64,000 nucleotides of DNA from Limnephilus marmoratus. Lineage: Eukaryota > Arthropoda > Insecta > Trichoptera > Limnephilidae. A model generated the notes under the pieces. It was given only the letters and a program-made list of their open reading frames with translations, had not been told where the DNA came from and searched no databases. This document shows, one piece after another, positions 54,446 to 63,977 of the stretch (the first letter of the stretch is position 1; each line of letters opens with the position of its first letter). The stretch is from the NCBI GenBank assembly GCA_917880885.1, contig OU862917.1:26524104-26588103 (forward strand). Direction: 5' to 3'. The position numbers and the translations under genes are program-made.

Positions 54446-54699
54446 ATACGAAAATTCTTGGGATTCAAATTATTGTCGCGAAAATGTTTGAACAATTCCA
54501 CCCAACAACTTTCAGTCGAAATATCTCAGTGCTCCACTCCGACACTTTTTTCGGTGTAATGTAGTTAGAAATAAGTGAATACTCGTCAATTATTTATGTA
54601 TTTTGGTCACTAGATTCCACCACCAGGATTCTTATTTGCGTGCTTTTTTATATTTTCAAAAATTCTACTGCGAGTTTCTTTCTTTTCAAAAATGGACAT

Positions 54700-54795
54700 T
54701 TTGACGTCCCGAAGCTATGTTCGGGGACACAGGGACACGCTGCCAGAAAATGGGACTGTCCCGGTGAAAACGGGACGTCTGGTCATATTAGGTAT
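54700..54795 (-). mobile_element. Possible hAT terminus with GGGAC motifs
   Basis: On the minus strand TGACCAGACGTCCCGTTTTC followed by CCGGGACAGTCCCATTTT resembles a widespread animal hAT end. No partner end or duplication was found. Confidence 0.35.
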
Positions 54796-54875
54796 ATCAC
54801 TCTGGAACGAGCCGCAAGAAAAATAAATATTGTTTTACATGCCTTAATACAAATTAATTAAATTAAATTTACATG

Positions 54876-54950
54876 CGTACTGTGGGATTCGAATTCGCGA
54901 CTTTCGAATTCCTGATCGAGGACCTCACAACCACAGAGGCCATTGAAAAT
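54876..54950 (-). mobile_element. tRNA-derived SINE head
   Basis: On the minus strand TGTGGTTGTGAGGTCCTCGA (A-box region) and GAATTCGAATCCCACAG (B box). Related to 30910-30995. Confidence 0.45.
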
Positions 54951-54961
54951 ATTATAAACAT

Positions 54962-55471
54962 ACTAGCTGATCCGGCGAACTTCGTACCGCCTCAGAATCA
55001 AAAACTGTTGTCAACTTATTAGCTGAATTGATCTAAATTGTTTCTCCCTGCGTATACCATACCTTGATCTAAATTGTTTCTCCCTGCGTATCCTTTCCCC
55101 TCTCGCGTTCCCTCTCCCTCTCCCCACTCCACTTCTCCCCTTCCCCCGTCCCACTAACCCCCCTTCCTGAGTTCCTTTCCCCCCTCCCCGCTCCCCCCCT
55201 CCCCCATCCCCAGGTTCATAGTTCAATATTATACCCCTTACAATATTGCTGCAGTTCTTTCAAAATAGGAGAATTCGTTCCATACAAAATGTATGGGGAA
55301 AATAATTTTCTTCGGAGTGGAACACCCTTTACTTTTAGGGGTATGAAAAATAGATGTTGGTCGATTCTCAGACCTACCAGATAAGCACACAAAATTTAAT
55401 CAAAATTGGTCCAGCCGTTTCGGAGGAGTATGGTAACAAACACCGTGACACGAGAATTTTATATATTAGAT
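54962..55471 (+). repeat. C/T-rich repeat, subfamily T2
   Basis: CTAGCTGATCCGGCGAACTT start, a duplicated TTGATCTAAATTGTTTCTCC segment (55027 and 55063), a pyrimidine tract, then CAATATTGCTGCAGTTCTTT and the tail CCGTTTCGGAGGAGTATGGT with ACACGAGAATTTTATATA. The inverse copy 62108-62562 matches over its whole length. Confidence 0.75.
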
Positions 55472-55652
55472 ATCTATGTAAATGTATACCAATTAATTAA
55501 TACTCCATTTTCTCCTCATTATGTCGCAATGCGGTTGGACAGATGATCGATTTTATATTATATGTTCCCGAAGGAAACTAAAAAGAAATCAAACAATACG
55601 TAAAAATAAATAAACTCACACTATTAAATAATAAAAAAATTAAATAGTACCG

Positions 55653-56625
55653 TTAAGCCCTCAGGCTAATTTCTTTGCTTTTCGGAACGACTCATAAAGG
55701 TCTCATAGAAATCTTTGTATCTCTCTTACTATCATAGTGATAAGCATGATGTAAACGGTTTTAGAAAGAGAAAACACCACGCTCAATAATATAAAAATCT
55801 AAAAGTTAATCTAAAAGTATTTTTTTTTTTTTTGAAAGAATAAGTTATACAATATTACAGGAAATCAAATAAAATAAAATATTACAGAAAAAAGAAAAGT
55901 CCCAATAAACTACTTTTAAGTAGTTTGTCAATGGATGCTTTTACTTTGAAGTTTTTAAAAAATAAAACTTATTATGCAGTTAGACATTTTTTTGTGTTAC
56001 TACAAAAAGTGTTAATACAAACTATTTCTTTCGGCGAGCCAATTTTTCAATATAATATTTGTTTTTACATTATGTGTACATTTTTTAATTTTAGCAGGTA
56101 ACATATTTAAGCAAGTAGGTATCATGTAGTCCAAATATTTTTTTGTTAACCACAAAAGCAGTAAATTGTACACCTTTATAAAATCTAAGTTTTGGATCAC
56201 AATTTAAAAAAAAATAATAATTAAATTTTGGAAATTTTTAATTAATTACTTTTACATGAACGACAAAAAGATCAGATGACAATAATGTTTATAATACACT
56301 TGTCTAATAAAACATGCATGTGTTTTTATTTTTTCGTTATCAGTAAATTTTATAAATTTATTTCAATTTTAGAAAAAAACATAAGGTGAGCCATTTTAAC
56401 GATGTTTGCATTTACATTTTTTTCGATGTTTGCTTGCAAAATTTTTATATTTAAAAAATTATACGTTTATTCCGATTTATAAGATTGAAAGCGTATTTTA
56501 TCACCTTTCAAAAACAGTTTTTAGTTTTCGGATATGTTCTGAATTATTCTATTTATTTGAATTTTATTGCACAGTGAAAATATTTTGACCATGTAACAAA
56601 ACATGGTCGAGGCCTGAGGGGTTAA
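55653..56625 (-). mobile_element. TTAA family 2 element, fullest copy (973 bp)
   Basis: TTAA at both edges (55653-55656 and 56622-56625), ends TTAAGCCCTCAGGC and (reversed) TTAACCCCTCAGGC. It is collinear in reverse with 36075-36591 and 11680-12456. Non-coding. TTAA followed by CCC is typical of piggyBac ends. Confidence 0.75.
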
Positions 56626-56684
56626 TAAAAGGATTACATTAGTTATTAATAATTAAACCCCTAACCCGTAGTGACCGGACCACT

Positions 56685-56850
56685 CAGAATAAAATCAACT
56701 CAACACCTCCTTTGAAAAGTCATCAAAAATGATGAAAAAATATATTTAAATAAGTTACGTTAGGTTAGGTTATGGGTTATTTTTTTCTTGGCTTTTAATG
56801 ACTTTTCAAGTGGTGTTGAGTTGACTTGATTCTGAGTTGGCATGAAACCG
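56685..56850. mobile_element. Fold-back MITE F2
   Basis: TCAGAATAAAATCAACTCAA with CACCTCCTTTGAAAAGTCAT at the left and ATGACTTTTCAAGTGGTGTT with GAGTTGACTTGATTCTGA at the right. The centre holds TTACGTTAGGTTAGGTTATG. Confidence 0.65.
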
Positions 56851-57190
56851 AACCCATATACGTCTAACGGTCTAACCATTTCCATTTTCCATGAATATTG
56901 TGAAACGACGGCGTAAAACGCATCCCCGTCAATAACATGACGTCCAACATGAGGTACCTATCTGCCCAGGTTTAGTCTAGCGTACTAAACAGTCAGTTCC
57001 GGTCGAATAACTAAAGCAATTACTAGTTAATTACACGAATAAACGCCGCACCAGTCAATAATCGAGATTACCGGAGAGATGCAAACAAAAATTATTTGAT
57101 TTTACTTTTTTAAATAAATATTATAATTTTTTTTCATGAAATAATGATTATAGTTTCCTCGAGTATTTCTTGCTATGTTTTTCAAAAACA
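56851..57190. other. No gene recognised
   Basis: Mixed composition, no coding or repeat signal. Confidence 0.4.
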
Positions 57191-57191
57191 T

Positions 57192-57529
57192 CTTTTTTTT
57201 TACATGAGTTCCACAGAGGAGGCCCTGAGGAAAATAATTTCCCTCAGGGCCCATGCCTTCTTTGGGGATGCTGTGTGGTGGGTTTTTTAAGGAAAGGAAG
57301 GAGAGGAGAGTTCTGGGAAGGAAAAGGGTTTAAGGGGTGGGTATGAATCTGGGGTTCAGTGTGTCCTGGTCATCCGCCTCCAAGACCTAGACAAACCTCA
57401 TCCCATGAACCCGGGCAACCCTGCTAAATCACCAAACGTAGCGGACCACTTGGGGCGATCTACGGCAGAGGTGTTGGTTATCCAATAAAGGTTCCCGGGC
57501 GGCGGTACCCATTCCCGCCTCCCAAATTG
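57192..57529 (-). mobile_element. CR1-tail SINE-like element, full short form
   Basis: Poly-T at 57192-57201, the double hairpin, the body and a CTCCCAAATTG end. It faces the long form at 57678, 149 bp away, across a small hairpin (57597-57655, TTGAAATCCAATTTC and its inverse). Confidence 0.75.
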
Positions 57530-57677
57530 TATTCATTGAAAGTCTAAATGATACCCCTTGTACATGACATGGAATATTCGTCTAAAGTTCTTGAAATGAA
57601 TTGAAATCCAATTTCTATTGGATTTCTGGATTTCAATTCAATCAATTGAAATGTATGGTTAACATCACACATAGATC

Positions 57678-58075
57678 AATTTGGGAGGCGGGTATGGGTA
57701 CCGACGCCCCGGGAACCTTTTATTGGATAACCGACACCTCTGCCATAGATCACCCCAAGTGGTTCGCTACATTTGGTAACTTAGCAGGGGTGCCCGGGTT
57801 CATGAGGTGCGGTTTGGCCGAGGTGTTTAGTGAGGCCGGATCATCCCTCTGACTTCTCCAGCCGTACTCTCTCGGAAATTGTCGTCTTTCACCGCAATGG
57901 GAGGGATGGATTCAAGCGTTCGTCACTCCTGGACATACTGGCCCCCAGATTCCTACCCACCTCTCATACCCCGTTCTTCGCAGAACTTCCTCTCCTTCCT
58001 TTCCTAAAAAGACCATCCACATCATTAAAGATGACATAAGCTCTGAGGGGAATTATTTTCCTCTTGTGATTAATG
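57678..58075 (+). mobile_element. CR1-tail SINE-like element, long form, damaged tail
   Basis: CAATTTGGGAGGCGGGTATG start and the extra internal segment with CTCCAGCCGTACTCTCTCGG as at 42098. The 3' hairpin is incomplete and the poly-A is missing. Confidence 0.6.
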
Positions 58076-58187
58076 ATTGTCATATTAATTCTAACTTGGC
58101 AATTTCTTCAAACCTACTAGTTTTTACATGAGATCAAAGTTATATTTTATATAGGTACTTTTGTAAATGATGGGGGAAAAACATTTT

Positions 58188-58835
58188 TTTTTTTACATTA
58201 ACTCCACACAGGAGGCCCTGAGGAAAATAACTTCCCTCAGGGCCTATGTCATCTTTGAAGATGCTGTGTGGAGGGTCTTTTTGAGGAAAGGAAGGAGTGA
58301 ACACGTGTCTTGAAGAGACCCGTGTTGTAGGAGGGAGGAAACACAGAGGCCGGCAAATCGTTCCAAAGCCGAGCCGTTGAACTCAAGAACGAGTCATAGA
58401 AACGACCCGTTCTCATGTGACTAATGTCAACCGTGTACAAATGTTGGGCGCGTGTTTGGCGTGTCGAGGGGATCAATGACTCTAGTTCCTCGGAGCATCT
58501 TCCATTGTAATACCGGTAGAACAAGGACAGCATTCCCACCTGACGCATGTGCTCTAAAGATTGCAGTCCGTCTGTTAAGATGGGAGAATCTATCAAACGG
58601 ACCGCCCGTTTCTGCACAGAGTCAAGGGTTTTTTTATGTATTTTGGAGCTCCAGACCAGAGGTGACTGCCAAATTCAACCGTGGGACGCACTTGCGATTT
58701 GTACAGGGTTAGCAGTTGTGTACTATTAAAGTATCTGCGGGTCCTGTTCAGTACACCCAGTTTCTGAGAGGCTAACTTAACTCTGGTTTCGATGGAGCTC
58801 CCGTACCTGAGCTGGTCACTTAGAGTTACACCATG
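58188..58835 (-). pseudogene. CR1/Jockey-type LINE, 5'-truncated copy
   Basis: Minus-strand frames give GVTLSDQLRYGSSIETRVKL, VRPTVEFGSHLWSGAPKYIK and, after a frameshift near 58610, MQKRAVRLIDSPILTDGLQS and RLWNDLPASVFPPSYN. They are nearly the same as the copy at 13053-14012, starting at its position 13411. It has the same 3' double hairpin and poly-A (poly-T at 58184-58193). The reverse transcriptase core is absent. Dead. Confidence 0.8.
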
Positions 58836-58918
58836 CGATGATTTTAAAATATTTATCATGAAGGTTACGTTAGAGCAAAACAATATATAATAAATGTACA
58901 CACATATATACATAAAGA

Positions 58919-59170
58919 ACTTAATACACGAAGCACTTGTTCGCAGCATCCTGGAATACAGATTCATTATTTTAGCCCCTTCTGAACAAAACCATATCCT
59001 AGAAATTGAAAAATGTACCAAAAAGGTTTATGCTTTCTTTACCTGTTTATGAGGGACTATCAATTCCTGTATCCACCTTTGTTCTTAGCAGGAATGCTCG
59101 ATTTCAACACCTTAGAAGCTCACCGAAAAATATTTTTTATGTATTGATTTTAGTAAAAAACATTTTTTAA
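58919..59170 (+). pseudogene. Non-LTR retrotransposon C-terminal remnant
   Basis: NLIHEALVRSILEYRFIILA and QNHILEIEKCTKKVY, a stop, then in another frame LPVYEGLSIPVSTF. L.R.ILEY.......I..IE..QKK is the post-thumb LINE pattern. Short and broken. Confidence 0.5.
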
Positions 59171-59439
59171 CTTAATCCCTGGAACTATACTCAATCCACC
59201 TATGTTGAAAGGGGTTAATTTGTACGAGTATGTCCCTAACAAGTAAGAGTGTACTCGTGTGAGACTCCAAGCACTTTTTTATGCTCCGAAAGCGAGGACT
59301 TCTGCCCATCAGAAAGCGCCAATAAACCGAGCGACTCAACTGCTTAACGATTCTGCAATCTGCATTGGCCATCGACATTTTAAATGTCACTTCAGAAAAA
59401 AACAGCAACTATATTTTGATGCATGTCACGAAGGTTCCA

Positions 59440-59615
59440 TGAGAACTGGGAATCATGCAACTTCAACACCCCCGTTGAAAAGTCATTAAAAGTTATGATT
59501 TTTTTTAAAGTATCTAATAGTCTAACATAACGTAACCTATTTAACAATTTTTTAATCACTTTTGATCACCTTTAAGAGGAGGTTTTGAAGTTGCATGATT
59601 CTGAGTTGTCCGTTA
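59440..59615. mobile_element. Fold-back MITE F2
   Basis: GAATCATGCAACTTCAACAC and CCCGTTGAAAAGTCATTAAA at the left, mirrored by AGAGGAGGTTTTGAAGTTGC and ATGATTC at the right. Aligns to 40800 and 56685. Confidence 0.65.
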
Positions 59616-59719
59616 TCGTCACAAAATAATGAAACTGCCCCCATGGCTTTATAATTTGAAATCTTAAATATGATTTATTGGTTATACAACCGTTTTACGG
59701 AGAACATGAAAAAAAATTC

Positions 59720-59995
59720 GAGAGCAGTTTACACGCGGTAGAAGCGAAACTTTACCAAAACAATCTCAACCAATACTTGATAAGTGATGTCATAATCAAA
59801 GCATTATTGGTCATAAGCGCAGACCCAGCGTAATTTCCATTTCTTATCTCAACCAATAGGAGCTTTTAAAAGTGACATCATAATCAAAGCGGCCAATGAA
59901 CGCAGTTGATGCGTCGCAGATGCAGTAATCGTCATTTCCGTTTCATTCGAAATCCAAATCACAGCGGGGCTATAGAAGTTTCACTTAAAAAAATA
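59720..59995 (+). repeat. Copy of the 31787-type repeat
   Basis: GCAGTTTACACGCGGTAGAA start and the CGTTTCATTCGAAATCCAAA...CAGCGGGGCTATAGAAGTTT end. The middle differs from the 31787 units (two CATAATCAAAGC segments at 59790 and 59878). Confidence 0.5.
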
Positions 59996-60022
59996 AATAT
60001 GTATATATACACATATATATAC

Positions 60023-60330
60023 TAGCTGACCCGGAAAACGTGTTGCTGTGGCTAACGAAACACAACGCCATCTACTGGATGGTTACCTAATCTTTATAAT
60101 CACGATAAATTAACTCACACCTAAGACAAATCAAATCCACACCGCCCGCTTGCCAGCCCGCTCGTCTGTTCTGGATAGGGACACCCTAATCACCTAGCAG
60201 TATGAAATATACTTTACGACCTAGTATAATACCTATCAAATATACATAAAAAATTCATAATAATCGGTAGAGGCGTTTCGGAGCAGTGCGACCACAAACA
60301 CCGTGAAATAAATTTGTATATATACCTATA
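60023..60330 (+). repeat. C/T-rich family relative without pyrimidine tract
   Basis: CTAGCTGACCCGGAAAACGT start and a tail GGCGTTTCGGAGCAGTGCGA with CAAACACCGTGA, as in subfamily T2. Confidence 0.55.
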
Positions 60331-60339
60331 GATGGTCGT

Positions 60340-60660
60340 ATCTATTAGAATACATAATATCAGATGTCTGATAATTCAGTAAACATTCCATGATGCTGAT
60401 GCTATGAATTTTTAAAATCGTTTTTAGTAATAGGTATTTCATTGGCTATTTTTATCACATGGGCTAACCCATCAATTTTCCGCATATTGAAAAAATACGA
60501 AAATTTCCATCAGACAATGACCAAGACCGTTCCGATGGTAGTAATATGAATAAAATCATTTAATAATGCCTACGTTTGTTCGGTCGCCCCACACTAGTAC
60601 CAGCTTCGTTCGATAGTTTACGTTCGGTCATTTACAGTCATTTAATAGCTAGGGCCGGGC
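60340..60660. other. No gene recognised
   Basis: No coding or repeat signal. Confidence 0.4.
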
Positions 60661-60662
60661 TT

Positions 60663-61125
60663 CGGTTAGAGCACCGAGATTTTTTTTTATTTTTTTTTTA
60701 TTTATTTATTTTTTTTTTTTATTTCATACAATTTTTGAAAATACACTTTTATGTTTTTTTCTTGATTACCATACTAGGCTAATGCCCGTGTTAAGGTAAT
60801 CATACCTTAACACGGGCAATGATGAACGGGCCTAGGGCACCAACATCGGGAGGGACCCCCAGCGAGAGACTTTTTTTTGCTACATATTTCAACACATTTT
60901 CTACGGCCCCTAATTCGGATGGGGGCCGTCTGGTTGCCAAAACGATACACATTGAAGACACGTCGGGATTTGGAAATAAATATTACATCTTATTTCCTAG
61001 GGACTCCACTTCGGGGACCCCCCGGCAACGTGCCAAAATAAGTTCTCTAACATTTTTTTACCGGCAAGGTGCCAGGGATTGAACTCATGACGCCTGTGTG
61101 GGATAGCACGGGGTTAAGCTGATAA
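60663..61125 (-). mobile_element. SINE with tRNA-like head and LINE-type stem-loop tail
   Basis: On the minus strand the head (61125-61065) contains CATGAGTTCAATCCCTGGCA (B-box region). The body is GC-rich. The end has the stem TGATTACC/GGTAATCA around TTAACACGGGCATTAGCCTA, then an A-rich tail with AATAAATAAATAAA. A second hairpin (CCTTAACACGGGCA twice) lies at 60789-60822. The tail matches LINE ends at 43948 and 50009. Confidence 0.55.
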
Positions 61126-61214
61126 GTTTTAACGTTTTCCGATTTAACAAAACTATAAGATTTTCGAATAATGAAATAATTTTACTTTGTATAAACCACT
61201 TATTTGATGTGCAA

Positions 61215-61256
61215 ATCCGACCGGTTTCGGAACAAACGTTCCTTCGTCAGGGAAAG
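61215..61256 (-). ncRNA. Hammerhead-like motif, minus strand
   Basis: Reverse complement reads TCC, CTGACGA, extra A, GGAAC/GTTCC stem II, GAAACCGGTC and GGA. Identical in core to 61668-61712. Confidence 0.5.
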
Positions 61257-61667
61257 CTTATACTAATTTGACATTTTCGAACAATGTTTTATTATGGTAG
61301 CCTACCATAATAAAACATTGTTCGAAACTGTCAAATTAGTATAAGCTTTCCCTAGTACAATGTTTTATTATGGTAGGGGTGGAGCTGTTGCTAGATAATA
61401 ATAGATTGGGTAGGTAGGTATTAGTGTAGAGTGGGTGGGTAGGGGAACAAATCCATGATTGGGCTATATGACAATATTTTTTGTTTGTTGATAATAGATT
61501 CATTATTTTTAAGGGATTTTTTAATTTCCAAGGCTTCTAAGTTATCTAAACGTAATATCTATTAACTATTAACTAATACCTACCTACCCAATCTACATTA
61601 TTATCTAGCAACAGCTCCACCCCTACCATAATAAAACATTGTTCGAAACTGTCAAATTAGTATAAGC

Positions 61668-61712
61668 TTTCCCTGACGAAGGAACGTTTGTTCCGAAACC
61701 GGTCGGATTTGC
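61668..61712 (+). ncRNA. Hammerhead-like motif, core intact
   Basis: Stem I TCC/GGA, CTGACGA at 61673-61679, extra A, stem II GGAAC/GTTCC (61681-61685 with 61690-61694), GAAA at 61695-61698, palindromic ACCGGT stem III and C at the cleavage position. Confidence 0.55.
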
Positions 61713-62107
61713 ACATCAAATAAGTGGTTTATACAAAGTAAAATTATTTCATTATTCTATAATGGATAACCACAAAGTAATAGCTACATTCAAAAATATA
61801 AGATTTTCATTGAATGTTAAGGTTTTCCATACATATACTGTTGGGATTAGGGAATGCAAATCTCGCGAGATTGGGGCTTAAGCGAGATCCCGCGAGATTA
61901 TGAATAATAATACTGCGAGATCTTGCCAATTTCGAGATCTCGCGAGATTGGCAGTTTTGTGTGTTTTTTTGCAAAGACATTTCACAATATTTGAATAAAT
62001 TAGGAAAATAATAATAAACATTTTAAGTATTATAAGATAAATATTTATTTTCACGAATTTTTCAATAGACTTTTATGCATCAAACATTGTTTGACGTATT
62101 TTTCTAA

Positions 62108-62562
62108 AATCTAATAAATAAAATTCTCGTGTCACGGTGTTTGTTACCATACTCCTCCGAAACGGCTGGACCAATTTTGATGAAATTTTGTGTGCTTATC
62201 TGGTAGGTCTGAGAATCGACCAACATCTATTTTTCATACCCCTAAAAGTAAAGGGTGTTCCACTCCGAAGAAAATTATTTTCCCCATACATTTTGTATGG
62301 AACGAATTCTCCTATTTTGAAAGAACTGCAGCAATATTGTAAGGGGTATAATATTGAACTGTGAACCGGGGGAGGGGGGAAAGGAACTCAGGAAGGGGGG
62401 TTAGCAGGACGGGGGAAGGGGAGAAGTGGAGTGGGGAGAGGGAGAGGGAACGCGAGAGGGGAAAGGATACGCAGGGAGAAACAATTTAGATCAATTCAGC
62501 TAATAAGTTGACAATAGTTTTTGATTCTGAGGCGGTACGAAGTTCGCCGGATCAGCTAGTTT
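62108..62562 (-). repeat. C/T-rich repeat T2 nested in the hAT element
   Basis: Inverse of 54962-55471 from the tail (AAAATTCTCGTGTCACGGTG) to the start (AAGTTCGCCGGATCAGCTAG). The purine tract on plus is the inverse pyrimidine tract. It is younger than its host element. Confidence 0.75.
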
Positions 62563-62982
62563 TTTAATAAAATTTTAAGTAGTAAACTTTGACGTACGTA
62601 TCTACCAAATAACTAATGAAAGAAACAATCAGTCTCCTCTTCCAATATATCGAACAAAAATCTTTTAGTAATAAAACAGTTCTTTTATAACAAACAAAAC
62701 AACGAGAAGTCAAAAAATGAAACTTTTTATCTAAGTTGAGTTGACTATTAAACTGATCCATGCAGATTAATTAACAAAATATACCAATTAGTCAGACTAT
62801 TAGAAATTACAGAATAATTAACAAAATGTACCAATCATAAAACGACCTTTAATTTAATATTTTGTAAAATATATATGTATATAATGTAACTCATATTTTT
62901 TTATATTACAATAAAAAATGAAAAAAAAGAAAGATTTGGTCAGTTCAAATCACAAGCCATTATTACGAATTTAATTTACGAA

Positions 62983-63076
62983 CTAAGCATTTTTAGTCAA
63001 TATGTCCAAAGAATCGTCTGCTAAACGGCTTTTTATTTTGTTGGCCAGATAACCAGCCCTTTCGGATTCATTGGAA
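62983..63076 (-). pseudogene. hAT transposase, C-terminal remnant
   Basis: The minus-strand frame SNESERAGYLANKIKSRLAD with DSLDILTKNA and TAG (62983-62985) matches the end of the hAT dimerisation region (SERVFS.AG.....KRSRL.D..LD.L). About 30 residues are left and the VFS part of the box is missing. It sits in a hAT element with intact ends, near its right end and reading away from it. Confidence 0.55.
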
Positions 63077-63312
63077 CCACAGATCTCAGGCTACCTCAGG
63101 CCGCGCGCCGCCTCACGCGCATCGAACGAAACCGACAGATCGCAACTCCATCCATGTCAGTCCGCGTTTCGAATAAGACGTTTTTATGCTCGAGTGTAAT
63201 CTCGTTAAACTCGCGAGATCTCGCCCTTTTTTCGTCGGAGATCCGAGAGAAAGGTAGAGATCTCGCGAGAACGAGATCTCGCGAGATCGAGATTGCATTC
63301 CCTAGTTGGGAT

Positions 63313-63540
63313 ACTAACTTTACGAAAACAAAAATCGAAAGTATTAATTTGTTTGCCCTTCAACCTAGATTTTTTTCCGTATTCCGCATCCTTATGAATA
63401 TAGAAAAAAATCATATTTCACTTCTTTTACCCACATCACTAAGGGGATTCAATGGAATTTTTATTCCAATTCTTTCGTTCTCGTTACACAGATATCTATG
63501 CAGTTAATTAGCTGCGTAAAAAATATATTTCTAAAATTAA
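63313..63540. other. No gene recognised
   Basis: AT-rich spacer between two transposons. Confidence 0.4.
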
Positions 63541-63549
63541 TATTTATTA

Positions 63550-63977
63550 GTGACCGACCGAAGGTTCGGTTTCAGTTTCGTCAAGTTTCGGAAAAAAATC
63601 TAGTTTCGGCATCAGTTTTGGTTTCGGCAGATTTTCTGCCGAACCTTCGGCCGCACCGAAACTCTGCAAAACATCTCAATAAATGGTAAATTTAGTCTTA
63701 AGAAAGTGGTGATTGTAAACGCAATTTAAATTAAAATACTCAATGAATAAGGTCCTTCTTTTATAATGTATATGAGTGTTGATTACTGACAAATTTTTGT
63801 TCCAAAAAGTAGTTTTTTTTTTCACGCACTTTAATTATTGTTTATTTATTATTTTATTTAATACATGTTAACTGTTTGTAAAACTGTAAAAAATAAACCA
63901 AATTTCAGTAAACAAAAGATTTTTAACACATCTAAAAAGTTTCGGTTTCGGTAGAAAATCCTGTTTCGGTCGGACAC
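63550..63977. mobile_element. 428-bp TIR element with 9-bp duplication
   Basis: Ends GTGACCGACCGAA and (reversed) GTGTCCGACCGAA, flanked by TATTTATTA at 63541-63549 and 63978-63986. TTTCGG/CCGAAA motifs crowd both ends (63560-63660 and 63940-63970). A 9-bp duplication is typical of Mutator-like elements, although an 8-bp hAT reading of the AT-rich flank is possible. No coding. Confidence 0.7.

Larger units (their letters stand above)
61182..61790. mobile_element. Penelope-like remnant: minus-strand 3' end facing a plus-strand terminal repeat
   Basis: The left part (61182-61300) is the inverse of the right terminal repeat (61610-61790). In between, on the minus strand, DNLEALEIKKSLKNNESIIN (about 61555-61470) is the end of a GIY-YIG-containing polyprotein. 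A short tandem/inverted CCATAATAAAACATTGTT is repeated at 61309, 61357 and 61626. No reverse transcriptase. Confidence 0.6.
61848..63304. mobile_element. hAT element with TCTCGCGAGA subterminal repeats
   Basis: Ends TAGGGAATGCAAATCTCGCG and (reversed) TAGGGAATGCAATCTCGATC, flanked by a perfect 8-bp duplication GTTGGGAT (61840-61847 and 63305-63312), which fits nTnnnnAn. The palindrome TCTCGCGAGA or close forms recur within about 100 bp of each end. It is 1457 bp, carrying a transposase remnant (62983-63076) and a nested C/T-rich T2 repeat (62108-62562). Confidence 0.85.
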
